Positions 1 to 6,740 of a DNA stretch of 7,493 nt are shown piece by piece. How positions within the stretch are numbered: the first letter of the stretch is position 1; the number at the start of each line of letters is the position of its first letter. The notes below the pieces were generated by a model. The model ran no database searches and was not told the DNA's origin. It worked only from the letters and a program-made list of their open reading frames with translations. Both the position numbers and the translations under genes were made by a program. This DNA is from Candidatus Gerdarchaeota archaeon (GTDB taxonomy: Archaea; Asgardarchaeota; Heimdallarchaeia; JABLTI01): contig JAEORJ010000272.1 of assembly GCA_016840945.1 (NCBI GenBank), positions 1 through 7,493 of the forward strand, read 5' to 3'.

Positions 1-752
1 TAAGATTAATTGCTCACCCACGGTATATCATCCCCGGTGATCAAACAATGGCACCATGTGCACAATATCCGTTTGGAACAGATAGTCGAGGATATGATAT
101 CCTCTCAAGAACATTCTTTGGTTCCACCCTTTCCTTAGTTCTTGGATTCATAGGTCAAATGACCACAAGTATCTTAGGTATGATTATTGGGTCATTTTCA
201 GGGTATTATGGCGGAATCTTTGATGATATCGTTCAAAGAATCAATGAAATTATTAGTGCTATGCCAGGTTTCATCCTATTCATCTTCATAGTAGCAATTT
301 TCAGAGATGTAGCAGCTTCCATTCCTGGAGGTATCTATATGATCGTTATACTGATCTTTGCTCTTATTGGTTGGGGTGGAACTAGTCTAATTGTTAGAAG
401 TACGATTCTGTCTCTGAAAAACACTGAATTTATAGAAGCTGAACGAGCACTTGGCGCAAATGATAGAAGAATTATCTTCAGACACGTTATTCCAAACTCA
501 CTATCACCAGTAATAGTAATTACAACATTAGGGATAGCTAATACTTTAATGACGATTGCAGCACTTGCCTTCTTCGGTCTAGGTGATCCAACAGCGGTTT
601 CCTGGGGTGACGATCTTGCGTACCATCGAGATAATTTACTTACTTGGTGGTGGATGCCAACATGGCCTGCAACAATGATCTTCATAACCATTTTAGGTTT
701 TAACCTCATGGGAGACGCTTTACGAGACGCACTCGATCCAAAACTTAAGTAA
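1..752 (+). CDS. ABC transporter permease, DppC/OppC type (5' end outside window)
   Basis: Inner subunit of a dipeptide/oligopeptide-type ABC importer in the cytoplasmic membrane. The frame is open to the left edge (first whole codon at 3), and family homology (PFGTDSRGYDILSR, matching the usual HPFGTDxxGRDxLSR) begins right after the ATG at 48. That ATG is therefore internal, and the start plus first membrane helix lie off-window. Counting from the ATG at 48, the ATPase-docking EAA loop is at about 130-150 (EAERALGANDRRIIFRHVIP), the FFGLG...SWG motif at about 175-187, and the C-terminal NLMGDALRDALDPKLK at 219-234. Several hydrophobic segments lie between. The C-terminus is complete and a terminator follows, so this is probably the last gene of its operon. 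The partner permease would be expected upstream. The ATPases are not downstream. Substrate cannot be told from sequence. Confidence 0.93.
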   Translation, partial: RLIAHPRYIIPGDQTMAPCAQYPFGTDSRGYDILSRTFFGSTLSLVLGFIGQMTTSILGMIIGSFSGYYGGIFDDIVQRINEIISAMPGFILFIFIVAIFRDVAASIPGGIYMIVILIFALIGWGGTSLIVRSTILSLKNTEFIEAERALGANDRRIIFRHVIPNSLSPVIVITTLGIANTLMTIAALAFFGLGDPTAVSWGDDLAYHRDNLLTWWWMPTWPATMIFITILGFNLMGDALRDALDPKLK

Positions 753-763
753 AATGTAAATAT

Positions 764-797
764 AAGACGCAACGCGTCTTAATATTTCTTTTTTTAA
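764..797 (+). terminator. Hairpin plus T-tract terminator of the permease gene
   Basis: A perfect 7-bp inverted repeat (AAGACGC at 764-770, GCGTCTT at 774-780, loop AAC) begins 12 bases after the stop codon. It is followed by a T-rich run (ATTTCTTTTTTT, about 783-795). The GC-rich stem stands out in this AT-rich spacer. Archaea can terminate on the T-tract alone, so the hairpin may be dispensable. Confidence 0.7.
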
Positions 798-857
798 TAT
801 TATCTCTTAAAAAACACTAATTTTTTTAAAAAAAGAACTTTAAGATAAATATTTTTT

Positions 858-873
858 CGAAACATTTATATAT
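858..873 (+). promoter_or_regulatory. Distal BRE/TATA promoter upstream of TFIIB
   Basis: CGAAAC (858-863) followed directly by ATTTATATAT (864-873) is a textbook archaeal BRE plus TATA box. Initiation would be expected about 25 bases downstream, near 893-896. That would give a leader of roughly 175 nt before the TFIIB start chosen here. Within the leader no protein-coding frame or RNA gene is recognised. Confidence 0.55.
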
Positions 874-922
874 TAAGTTCAAGGAAAAATGTTAGAAGCA
901 ATATAAAAATCTTTCCCGAAGC

Positions 923-987
923 GATAAATAATATGTGGGGTCATTTTATCAGTACGAAGAGGTAATCTTCATATTGAAAATCTCTTC
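923..987 (+). repeat. Overlapping inverted repeats in the TFIIB leader
   Basis: GATAAA (923-928) can pair with TTTATC (945-950). GAAGA (956-960) can pair either with TCTTC (966-970) or, as GAAGAG (956-961), with CTCTTC (982-987), so two hairpins are mutually exclusive. This is the only structure seen in the 753-1070 spacer besides the terminator and the promoters. The stems are short and could be chance in AT-rich DNA. Confidence 0.3.
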
Positions 988-1023
988 TCATAAAAATTAA
1001 AGTTATGCTACTTGATTTTATCG

Positions 1024-1034
1024 CTTATAAAAGG
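1024..1034 (+). promoter_or_regulatory. Proximal TATA box in front of TFIIB
   Basis: CTTATAAAAGG is a strong TATA-like element. Its expected start site (about 1053-1056) lies 15-18 bases before the ATG at 1071. If used, it would make the in-frame extension back to 1005 non-coding, in keeping with family length. It may act instead of, or together with, the distal promoter. Confidence 0.4.
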
Positions 1035-1070
1035 TTTAATAGAGCTATTAAAGGAGCTGTCAAAAAAAGC

Positions 1071-2003
1071 ATGTCTGAAGAAGAATCTCAAGAAAAAGCT
1101 CAAGCAATTTGTTCTGAATGTGGTTCAACAGATATTATTAGTGATGCTACAAGAGGAGAACGAATTTGTACAAATTGTGGAGCAGTTATAGATGAACATA
1201 TAATTGATGAAGGACCAGAATGGAGAGCTTTTACATCTGAAGAGCGAAATAAACGAAGCAGAGTTGGTTCACCTACATCATTTGCTGTTCATGATAAAGG
1301 GTTAGCTACACAAATTGGATGGGAAGATCGTGATGTTTATGGTAAAAAATTATCCCCAAGAAGAAGAGCACAAATCTACAGGTTAAGAAAATGGCAAATA
1401 AGAACTAGAGTTCATTCTTCCATGGATCGTAATTTAGCTTATGCAATGAGCGAATTAGATAGATTAAGCTCGCAAATTGGTATTCCTAGAACAGTAAAAG
1501 AAACAGCAGCAGTAATTTACCGAAAAGCTATTGAAAGACATCTTATAAGAGGAAGAAGCATCGAAGCTATGATTGCCGCAGCAGTTTATGCAGCTGCAAG
1601 AATCAGAAGAGTTCCTAGAACTTTAGATGAAATAGCAAAAAACAGCCGAATCTCAAAGAAAGAATTAGGAAGATGTTATAGACTTATTATTAGAGAATTA
1701 CAAATCAGAATACCTTTAGCAAATCCTAATGACTATATTATTCGATTTAGTGCGGAATTAAGATTATCTGGCCATACAGCCCAGAGAGCAATTGAAATTA
1801 TAGATCAGGCAAAAGAAAATGGATTGACTGCAGGAAAAGATCCCACCGGTTTAGCTGCAGCATCAATATATATTGCTGGTATAATAGAGGGAGAACGAAG
1901 AACTCAAAGAGAAATTGCTGAAACTGCTACAGTAACTGAAGTTACGGTACGAAATAGATACAAAGAATTAGTCCGTAGATTAGGTATAGAAATTACTGTA
2001 TAA
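1071..2003 (+). CDS. tfb: Transcription initiation factor IIB (TFIIB/TFB)
   Basis: General transcription factor that binds TBP-TATA and the BRE and recruits RNA polymerase. The 310-residue product shows the full family layout. An N-terminal zinc ribbon has Cys14, Cys17, Cys33 and Cys36 (CxxC...CxxC). The B-reader/linker region (about 51-82) contains WRAFTSEERNKRSRVGSP and DKGLAT. Two cyclin-fold repeats follow (about 118-205 and 215-305). The C-terminal repeat carries a helix-turn-helix-like segment (REIAETATVTEVTVRNRYKE). The frame is open back to an ATG at 1005, but the 22 extra residues lie outside the usual family length, overlap a TATA box and lack a nearby ribosome binding site. The ATG at 1071 is therefore preferred, with GGAG at 1053-1056 somewhat far upstream (14 bases). 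A terminator separates it from cofE. Confidence 0.97.
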   Translation: MSEEESQEKAQAICSECGSTDIISDATRGERICTNCGAVIDEHIIDEGPEWRAFTSEERNKRSRVGSPTSFAVHDKGLATQIGWEDRDVYGKKLSPRRRAQIYRLRKWQIRTRVHSSMDRNLAYAMSELDRLSSQIGIPRTVKETAAVIYRKAIERHLIRGRSIEAMIAAAVYAAARIRRVPRTLDEIAKNSRISKKELGRCYRLIIRELQIRIPLANPNDYIIRFSAELRLSGHTAQRAIEIIDQAKENGLTAGKDPTGLAAASIYIAGIIEGERRTQREIAETATVTEVTVRNRYKELVRRLGIEITV

Positions 2004-2007
2004 AAAT

Positions 2008-2047
2008 TGATTCTGTTTTTTACAGGATCATCTTTTTTATTTTTATC
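2008..2047 (+). terminator. Hairpin plus T-tract terminator between tfb and cofE
   Basis: Starting 5 bases after the TFIIB stop, TGATTCTGT (2008-2016) and ACAGGATCA (2022-2030) form a 9-bp stem with one G-U pair and a five-T loop. The stem is followed by TCTTTTTTATTTTTATCT. The tract should end most TFIIB transcripts. No clear separate TATA box for cofE is seen in the remaining spacer, so cofE may depend on readthrough or on a weak promoter. Confidence 0.6.
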
Positions 2048-2070
2048 TAAAAGAAAAAGGATTGTTAGTT

Positions 2071-2820
2071 ATGCTTGAGATTTTCCCGTTAAAAGAATTC
2101 CCAATTATCAAAGAAAATGATAATATAACAGAGATAATATTGAAAACACTCGAGAAGAATAACAAATCACTAGAGGAAAATGATGTAATAGTAATTGCAC
2201 AAAGTATTATCTCGAGAGTCGAAAAGAGAATTATTAATCTAAATGAGATTGAGCCAACTATTTTTGCTAATGAAATTGCTACTCAAAGTAATAAAGATCC
2301 CAAATTAGTTGAATTAATATTAAGAGAATCAAAAAATATATGCAAAAATAGAAACGGTGTTTTAGTGACAGAAACAAAACATGGTTTTGTTTGTGCAAAC
2401 AGTGGAATAGATAAATCAAATGTTCCAGGTGAAAATACAGTATCATTATTGCCTATAGATCCAGATATATCAGCTCAAAAGATAAGAATAGAAATCAAAA
2501 AACGAACAAAAAGGAATGTTGCAGTAATTATATCAGATACCCATAATAGACCATTTAGATTAGGAGCAATAAATGTTGCAATAGGATGCTCAGGAATAAA
2601 CCCATTGAAAAATTATATAGAAAAAAATGACTTATTTGGTTATAAATTAAAAAGCTCAGTAACTTCAGATGCTGATCAATTATGTTCTGCAGCTGGTTTA
2701 GTAATGGGAGAAGCAAATGAAGGATATCCAGTAATAATAATTCGTGGTTATCAATATGAAAAAGGAGAAATTTCTGCAAAAACATTAGTTCGTCCTGAAG
2801 AGAGAGAGTACTTTAGGTAA
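2071..2820 (+). CDS. cofE: Coenzyme F420-0:L-glutamate ligase (CofE)
   Basis: CofE adds L-glutamates to F420-0 in a GTP- and divalent-metal-dependent reaction, making the gamma-linked tail of coenzyme F420. The 249-residue product matches the archaeal single-domain family in length and in sequence. Visible motifs include ENDVIVIAQSIISRVEKR (36-53), NSGIDKSNVPGE (110-121, with the presumed metal-binding Asp114), SDTHNRPFRLGAINVAIGCS (155-174, with Asp156-Thr157) and DADQLCSAAGLVMGEANEGY (200-219). As I recall the family, Gln is common where Glu214 stands in the MGE stretch. An in-frame TTG lies at 2062, but the ATG at 2071 fits the family N-terminus (MLEIFPLK) and has AAAGG 10 bases upstream. 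The 3' end overlaps the convergent gene by 8 bases. It implies an F420-using metabolism, though no other cof gene is present here. Confidence 0.95.
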   Translation: MLEIFPLKEFPIIKENDNITEIILKTLEKNNKSLEENDVIVIAQSIISRVEKRIINLNEIEPTIFANEIATQSNKDPKLVELILRESKNICKNRNGVLVTETKHGFVCANSGIDKSNVPGENTVSLLPIDPDISAQKIRIEIKKRTKRNVAVIISDTHNRPFRLGAINVAIGCSGINPLKNYIEKNDLFGYKLKSSVTSDADQLCSAAGLVMGEANEGYPVIIIRGYQYEKGEISAKTLVRPEEREYFR

Positions 2821-4756
2821 ATCTCTTTGGAATAATTACTATTAGAAGTAATTTAGTATTATGAATTAAGGGATTAATGGGTAGTGTAGAAATTATATAT
2901 TTTTGATTAAGATTAGAAAACAAATTAACAATTTGCTCAGGGTAAACTGATGTAATATTAATAATACCTGTTAGTAATACCCCTGAATCTTCCAAGCTCA
3001 TTAAATCTACTATATCAAAATTAATGGTAATATCTTGAATGTCATATGTTGGTACTTCAATGCCAAGCCATCTAGCAGAGATTATGTGCTGACCACTATT
3101 TGCTACTAAAGGATAAGCATAGCTTATAGTTGCATTACCACCTGAATCAGTTATAGCTGAGCCTAATAAAATATCGTAAGTAGTATCATAAAAGCTAATT
3201 TCTTCTCCTTCTACAAAATCCAAATCACCAGTGATGCCTGAGTAAAGATAGACAAATAAATCAGTTAGACTACCACTAGCTAAGATAGCAAAAATATCAA
3301 AAGATTGAGTACGATTAACATAAGGACCATACCAATCATTAGGTGGATAAGGATCTTGATACCATGCATTTGATAATGGATTAGGTTCAAATATATAGGG
3401 GGTAGGAGCTGTCGGTAGCATATGTGGAGATAGGAAGAACTCATTAGAGCAATAAAAAATAGGACTTGCACCTATAACATTGTTACCATAACTGTCTCTT
3501 ATACCAGGAATTAATGGAAAAGGATCAAAAGCTACCCAATAACCAGTTGAGCTACTAAATGGAATAAAAATTTCAACCCAAGAGTGATAGTCCATTGCAC
3601 GAATCAAAAATTCACTACCATCATTATCACCATAGGAGAAACCAACAACAATTCTTGAAGGAATATTTTGCAATCGACAAAGAATAGCAAGAGAAGCTGC
3701 ATAGTGTGCAGCAGTACCACTCTGACGATTTAAAAACCATTCAACATAATCTTCTCCAGGATCAGGACTATCAGTAGATTGACCAAGAAACATATCAATA
3801 TCTGGTAAACAATAACCTGAAAGCCAAATCATATTTTTCATAACTTGGTTATATATGGTAACTGAATTGTCATATAAACTGGAAGCAATAGAGGTAGTAA
3901 ATGGGGCTTCCGTAGAATAATCAGTAGGTATTTGTAGATATCTAGAAGCTACTTCTGGATGTAATGATAGATAAGAAGATAAAGCACTATAACCTACAGA
4001 ACTTGCTTTTATGTCTGAATTGTTTTGTTTTGTATATTCAACTGTATATGTAAGGTTTGTAGTTGAGACTGTTGGAGCAAATTCACCGGAAATTCTTTTT
4101 GTACCATATATATCACTGTACATACTGGTAGAAATAACATCACCTGAAGGTATAAATTGATAATCTTCACTTATTCTTTCAGAATTAATATAATGATAAG
4201 GAGCAGGAAAATATCGAGAAAGCTCACTTCCTTGATAAACCATTTCCATTGTTGTAACGGTAAATTCTCCATCTCCTGTAGAACTACTATACCCAGTATA
4301 AGGAAGTCTTGTGAAATTCCTTTCCCAAGAATCCATTAAATAAGTATCATATACTTCCATACGCCAATAATATTGATTAGCTGAATCATAAGGTGATACG
4401 CGATATAAAATCATATTTTGAGTTTCTTCAGGTATACCATCTGTAAAATCATCCATAAAATCTGAACTATCATTATTTAAACTTGGATCCAAATCTTGAG
4501 TGGGATCATTTGGATCATCACTAAAAGGCCAATCATCATCATATTCTTTGTCAATTATATCATCTATACGTTCATGCCTAACATTAAAGGCTTCAAAAAG
4601 AACAGGTGACATTATTAGAGCAATCAAAAACAATGATGGAAGAATTATTTTTAATAAATTTTCTTTTGAAAAAATCTTCCTTCTCCCTTTTACTGATTGT
4701 TGGCTAATTTTCTTAGACACTAAATCAGATTGAGATTTTCGACTGCCCTGTGACAA
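2813..4756 (-). CDS. Membrane-anchored transglutaminase-like (TgpA-type) protein lacking the catalytic Cys
   Basis: Probably an extracytoplasmic protein of about 647 residues. A basic N-terminal tail is followed by one hydrophobic segment (about 34-57), an Asp-rich linker (about 64-107), and a region with YWRMEVYDTYLMDSW (about 130-144) resembling the segment before the core of TgpA/DUF3488 proteins. The transglutaminase core is at about 338-414: GTAAHYAASLAILCRLQNIP, DYHSWVEIFIP and WVAFDPFP. His391 and Asp411 of the triad are present. The position of the nucleophile in G-x-C-x-x-[FY]-A is Ala349 (codon GCT, 3712-3710), so classical activity is unlikely. A beta-rich, Ig-like segment follows (about 505-580: TDSGGNATISYAYP), then a short tail. 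TTG at 4756 was chosen because GGTGAT lies 4 bases upstream. TTG at 4768 is the alternative. It may be a scaffold or binding protein. Confidence 0.85.
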   Translation of the reverse strand: MSQGSRKSQSDLVSKKISQQSVKGRRKIFSKENLLKIILPSLFLIALIMSPVLFEAFNVRHERIDDIIDKEYDDDWPFSDDPNDPTQDLDPSLNNDSSDFMDDFTDGIPEETQNMILYRVSPYDSANQYYWRMEVYDTYLMDSWERNFTRLPYTGYSSSTGDGEFTVTTMEMVYQGSELSRYFPAPYHYINSERISEDYQFIPSGDVISTSMYSDIYGTKRISGEFAPTVSTTNLTYTVEYTKQNNSDIKASSVGYSALSSYLSLHPEVASRYLQIPTDYSTEAPFTTSIASSLYDNSVTIYNQVMKNMIWLSGYCLPDIDMFLGQSTDSPDPGEDYVEWFLNRQSGTAAHYAASLAILCRLQNIPSRIVVGFSYGDNDGSEFLIRAMDYHSWVEIFIPFSSSTGYWVAFDPFPLIPGIRDSYGNNVIGASPIFYCSNEFFLSPHMLPTAPTPYIFEPNPLSNAWYQDPYPPNDWYGPYVNRTQSFDIFAILASGSLTDLFVYLYSGITGDLDFVEGEEISFYDTTYDILLGSAITDSGGNATISYAYPLVANSGQHIISARWLGIEVPTYDIQDITINFDIVDLMSLEDSGVLLTGIINITSVYPEQIVNLFSNLNQKYIISTLPINPLIHNTKLLLIVIIPKRFT

Positions 4757-4810
4757 ACATATCACCAACTAGTATTATAGAATTATACCATCTTAATATA
4801 TCAATATACT

Positions 4811-4820
4811 CTTTATAACA
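4811..4820 (-). promoter_or_regulatory. TATA-like element for the transglutaminase-like gene
   Basis: Read on the - strand, TGTTATAAAG (4820 to 4811) would place initiation near 4790, about 34 bases ahead of the TTG at 4756. It sits in the short gap after the upstream kinase gene, so the two genes may be transcribed separately. The BRE is not clear. Confidence 0.35.
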
Positions 4821-4824
4821 AATT

Positions 4825-5337
4825 TTAATCTAAACCAATAATTATTTGTTCTATTTTTTTTACCAAATTCTCAAGTAACTCATTGGTTGTATCAAGTTCT
4901 GTGATAAATTCTGGAGATAAAAATTCTTGTAATCTAATAAGACATTCATCCATAATTTCAGCTTGAACATTCTCTTCTATTTTATTTGAAGGATAATCTC
5001 GAGAAGATTGTAAACGGAGACGTAAGATATGAGGATTACAACGAAGAACAAATGCATGTCTAATAAACTCTTTTGGAACAATTTCTGCGGTATGACCTTC
5101 AATAATTAATAAAGTACTCAAGTGTACTAATTCAGTTGAAAGATAAATGCTAAGAAATTCTTCATCAATAATAACACTCTCTCGAGAGTGATCATAGCCA
5201 AAATAAAAACCATTTTTAAGAATTAAATCATTTAAATTTAAAATAGCATATCCCCTTTTCTCAAGTAATTTACTTATTGTAGTTTTACCAACACCTGGAG
5301 TGCCAGTAAGCAAAATTACTCGAGATAAATTAGACAT
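4825..5337 (-). CDS. AK6/Fap7-family adenylate kinase-like NMP kinase
   Basis: P-loop nucleotide kinase of the archaeal AK6/Fap7 group. Eukaryotic relatives act both as adenylate kinases and in small-subunit ribosome maturation. The 170-residue product has the Walker A motif GTPGVGKT (12-19), YDHSRESVIIDEEF (48-61) at the NMP-binding region, EGHTAEIVP (80-88) where the family has a conserved H-containing motif, and VLRCNPHILRLRLQSSRDYP (97-116) followed by KIEENVQAEIMDE (119-131), the family lid signature. The ATG at 5337 is chosen over a TTG at 5346 because it gives the usual short N-terminus before the P-loop. No Shine-Dalgarno sequence is obvious, so the mRNA may be nearly leaderless. It lies in the same direction as its neighbours but is set off by a T-tract upstream. 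Substrate preference cannot be read from the sequence. Confidence 0.9.
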   Translation of the reverse strand: MSNLSRVILLTGTPGVGKTTISKLLEKRGYAILNLNDLILKNGFYFGYDHSRESVIIDEEFLSIYLSTELVHLSTLLIIEGHTAEIVPKEFIRHAFVLRCNPHILRLRLQSSRDYPSNKIEENVQAEIMDECLIRLQEFLSPEFITELDTTNELLENLVKKIEQIIIGLD

Positions 5338-5361
5338 AATAACCAATAGAGCTATTAGTGC

Positions 5362-5371
5362 TAATATTTTA
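5362..5371 (-). promoter_or_regulatory. TATA-like element for the AK6-like gene
   Basis: On the - strand, TCTAAAATAT/TAG (5372 to 5361) lies about 25-30 bases ahead of the ATG at 5337. It would give a start site a few bases before the codon, which fits a leaderless message and the lack of a Shine-Dalgarno sequence. The match is modest. Confidence 0.3.
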
Positions 5372-5383
5372 GAATTCTTTGGT

Positions 5384-5397
5384 AAAAAAGGAAAAAA
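5384..5397 (-). terminator. Twin T-tract terminator after the DUF2073 gene
   Basis: Read on the - strand, two six-T runs (5397-5392 and 5389-5384) split by CC lie about 13 bases past the DUF2073 stop codon. Oligo-T tracts without a hairpin are the usual archaeal termination signal. They would end the GTPase-DUF2073 transcript before the AK6-like gene. Confidence 0.55.
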
Positions 5398-5409
5398 GGT
5401 GAAGAGAAA

Positions 5410-5763
5410 TTAGGACCCAAGTTCAATTGACAAAAGATCATCACTGTTCTCAATTACTTGTACTGCCTCAGAAGGAGCAACTACTGTATATTGAGAGTCA
5501 TTAGGTATAGGTGCTTTTTTGAAGAATTTCTTTGATTCCGGTGATCCTCGATTCCATTTAAAGAATTCAAGTCCGATGAAATTATCAAAATCGATTACTA
5601 GCATGGTTTGTTTAATTAATTCTGCTTCTTCTTCAGGTGTTAAACCATTTTCTAATATAAGAACTCTATTTTGTCTTACTAAACGAATAATCATTTTGAT
5701 TTTTTCAAAGGTGGTAAGTTTATTAGTCACGTTTTTTGTAATAAAATCAATATAGTACTTCAT
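5410..5763 (-). CDS. DUF2073 family protein
   Basis: Small archaeal protein of unknown function, 117 residues, recognised by TTFEKIKMIIRLVRQNRVLI (17-36) followed by LENGLTPEEEAELIKQTM (37-54), the typical acidic DUF2073 core. Next come DFDNFIGLEFFKW (58-70) and a C-terminal stretch with APSEAVQVIEN (96-106). There is no signal peptide or membrane segment, so it is probably cytoplasmic. The ATG has a strong ribosome binding site, GAGGTGA (5775-5769), 5 bases upstream, and this overlaps the stop codon of the Era-like GTPase. DUF2073 genes are, as I recall, usually found beside this GTPase in archaea. A shared role, perhaps on the ribosome, is inferred from context only. Confidence 0.88.
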   Translation of the reverse strand: MKYYIDFITKNVTNKLTTFEKIKMIIRLVRQNRVLILENGLTPEEEAELIKQTMLVIDFDNFIGLEFFKWNRGSPESKKFFKKAPIPNDSQYTVVAPSEAVQVIENSDDLLSIELGS

Positions 5764-5768
5764 TTATC

Positions 5769-5775
5769 TCACCTC
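5769..5775 (-). promoter_or_regulatory. Strong ribosome binding site of the DUF2073 gene, overlapping the GTPase stop
   Basis: GAGGTGA on the - strand, 5 bases before the ATG, shares bases with the upstream gene's TGA stop (5776-5774). Ribosomes finishing the GTPase stop on the next gene's binding site, which points to translational coupling of the two proteins. Confidence 0.75.
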
Positions 5776-6382
5776 ATGAATTCGTAATAATAGCATCATA
5801 TAATGCTTCAATATTATCACCTGTTTTAGCAGAAACAGAAACAATAGTTTGATCACTAAATGTTTGTCGAACTAATTCAGGTCGTGAATCTGGTAAATCA
5901 ATTTTATTAGCGATAATTATTATAGGAATTTTTTGTAATTGTAGATTACCAATAATCGTTAAATTAACCTGTTCAAAAGGTGTTTTTGTAGAATCAAGAA
6001 TAACTAATGCTACATCTACCTGATCAATCATTTTAATAGCCTCGAGGATACCTTTAGTAGCCTCTTTAGCTCGTTGAATAGCTTCAGCTTCTGTAAGACC
6101 ATATTTAACAAAATTACGATAATCAACAGTAGAAGCTATTCCAGGCATATCCATTAATGTGAAATTCAATTCATAACCATCACGTCTAAGGTTTGCATTT
6201 TCAAGTTTAACAACCTTACGAGTTTCATGAGGAATTTCAGAAACGGGACCTAAATCATCATATCCAAGATCATTAGCTATACGATTTGCTAATGTAGTTT
6301 TACCGGCATTAACTTCCCCATAGAAAGCAAGCCTAATGTTTTTCTTCTTCTTTCGAGAAATGATTTTGGTGAACCAACTCAT
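5774..6382 (-). CDS. Era-like small GTPase, archaeal type paired with DUF2073
   Basis: TRAFAC-class GTPase of 202 residues. The G1/P-loop is GEVNAGKTT (22-30), and a likely G2 Thr lies in PHETRKV (Thr54). G3 is DMPG (78-81), G4 is NKID (159-162) and G5 is SAK (184-186), so all nucleotide-binding motifs are intact. There is no KH domain as in bacterial Era. A basic N-terminal tail (SRKKKKN, 9-15) may touch RNA or membrane. ATG 6382 is chosen because it puts the P-loop near residue 22 and has GGAGG at 6400-6396, though 13 bases away. An in-frame ATG at 6418 has no ribosome binding site. It is followed by the DUF2073 gene after 10 bases. It is the first gene left of the large AT-rich non-coding region. 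Cellular target unknown. Confidence 0.9.
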   Translation of the reverse strand: MSWFTKIISRKKKKNIRLAFYGEVNAGKTTLANRIANDLGYDDLGPVSEIPHETRKVVKLENANLRRDGYELNFTLMDMPGIASTVDYRNFVKYGLTEAEAIQRAKEATKGILEAIKMIDQVDVALVILDSTKTPFEQVNLTIIGNLQLQKIPIIIIANKIDLPDSRPELVRQTFSDQTIVSVSAKTGDNIEALYDAIITNS

Positions 6383-6470
6383 AACTCTTAACAGTCCTCC
6401 ATTAAATATGAATAACATAAGAGTAAAAGTAAAAATAAGGAGTATTATTATCTACATATTTCCCTAATAA

Positions 6471-6489
6471 GATAAAAATAAAGATTTCA
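6471..6489 (-). promoter_or_regulatory. Candidate BRE/TATA for the GTPase-DUF2073 operon
   Basis: On the - strand, TGAAAT (6489-6484) is followed by CTTTATTTTTATC (6483-6471), a plausible purine-rich BRE and TATA box with initiation near 6450 and a leader of about 70 nt. A second TATA-like stretch, CCTTATTTTTA (6440-6430), would start transcription near 6410 instead. A TTGTGAA heptamer (6500-6494) lies just upstream. Confidence 0.3.
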
Positions 6490-6617
6490 TGTATTCACAA
6501 AAAAAATGTATACATATGAACACAGTATACACTACTATACAATAAATACAGCTAATTTTGTGAATTAATTTAATATTTGATTGTAAAAAAACAGGTATTT
6601 TTATGAAAAAAAAATCT

Positions 6618-6657
6618 TTTATTTATAAATAAATCAATAAAAAGTGATGTTTTTATT
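6618..6657. repeat. AT-only palindrome and hairpin
   Basis: TTTATTTATAAATAAA (6618-6633) is a perfect 16-bp palindrome. Directly after it, AATAAAAA (6636-6643) and TTTTTATT (6650-6657) form an 8-bp stem around GTGATG. Both are A/T only, so chance is a real possibility. They may mark easily melted DNA. Confidence 0.35.
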
Positions 6658-6740
6658 AAAGAAATCTAAATGTTATCTTGTTCACAAAATATAGCTTAAA
6701 AATTGTGAATTAGAGGTAAAAATTAAATGTTTTTGTGAAT

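Noticed and set aside
48..50. ATG at 48 as the true start of the permease
   Set aside because: The frame is open to the left edge, and the conserved family motif starts within a few residues, leaving no room for the first membrane helix.
335..772. Long open frame on the - strand opposite the permease gene
   Set aside because: It lies almost wholly antisense to a clear DppC/OppC gene and across its terminator, and the translation is low-complexity and unlike any family.
889..906. Five-codon upstream open frame (ATG to TAA) preceded by AAGGA
   Set aside because: The predicted start site from the distal TATA box (about 893) lies downstream of this ATG, so it would not be on the mRNA.
2062..2064. 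In-frame TTG as the start of cofE
   Set aside because: Only one base separates it from AAAGG, whereas the ATG at 2071 has normal spacing and fits the family N-terminus.
2555..2785. Leu-rich open frame on the - strand within cofE
   Set aside because: Antisense shadow of the conserved CofE core. Its Leu/Ile richness is a by-product of A-rich codons on the other strand.
4157..4733. Two + strand open frames (4157-4339 and 4500-4733) opposite the transglutaminase-like gene
   Set aside because: No ribosome binding sites, no recognisable domains, and fully inside a convincing - strand gene.
5519..5755. + strand open frame opposite the DUF2073 gene
   Set aside because: Antisense to a recognised conserved protein, with no supporting start signals.
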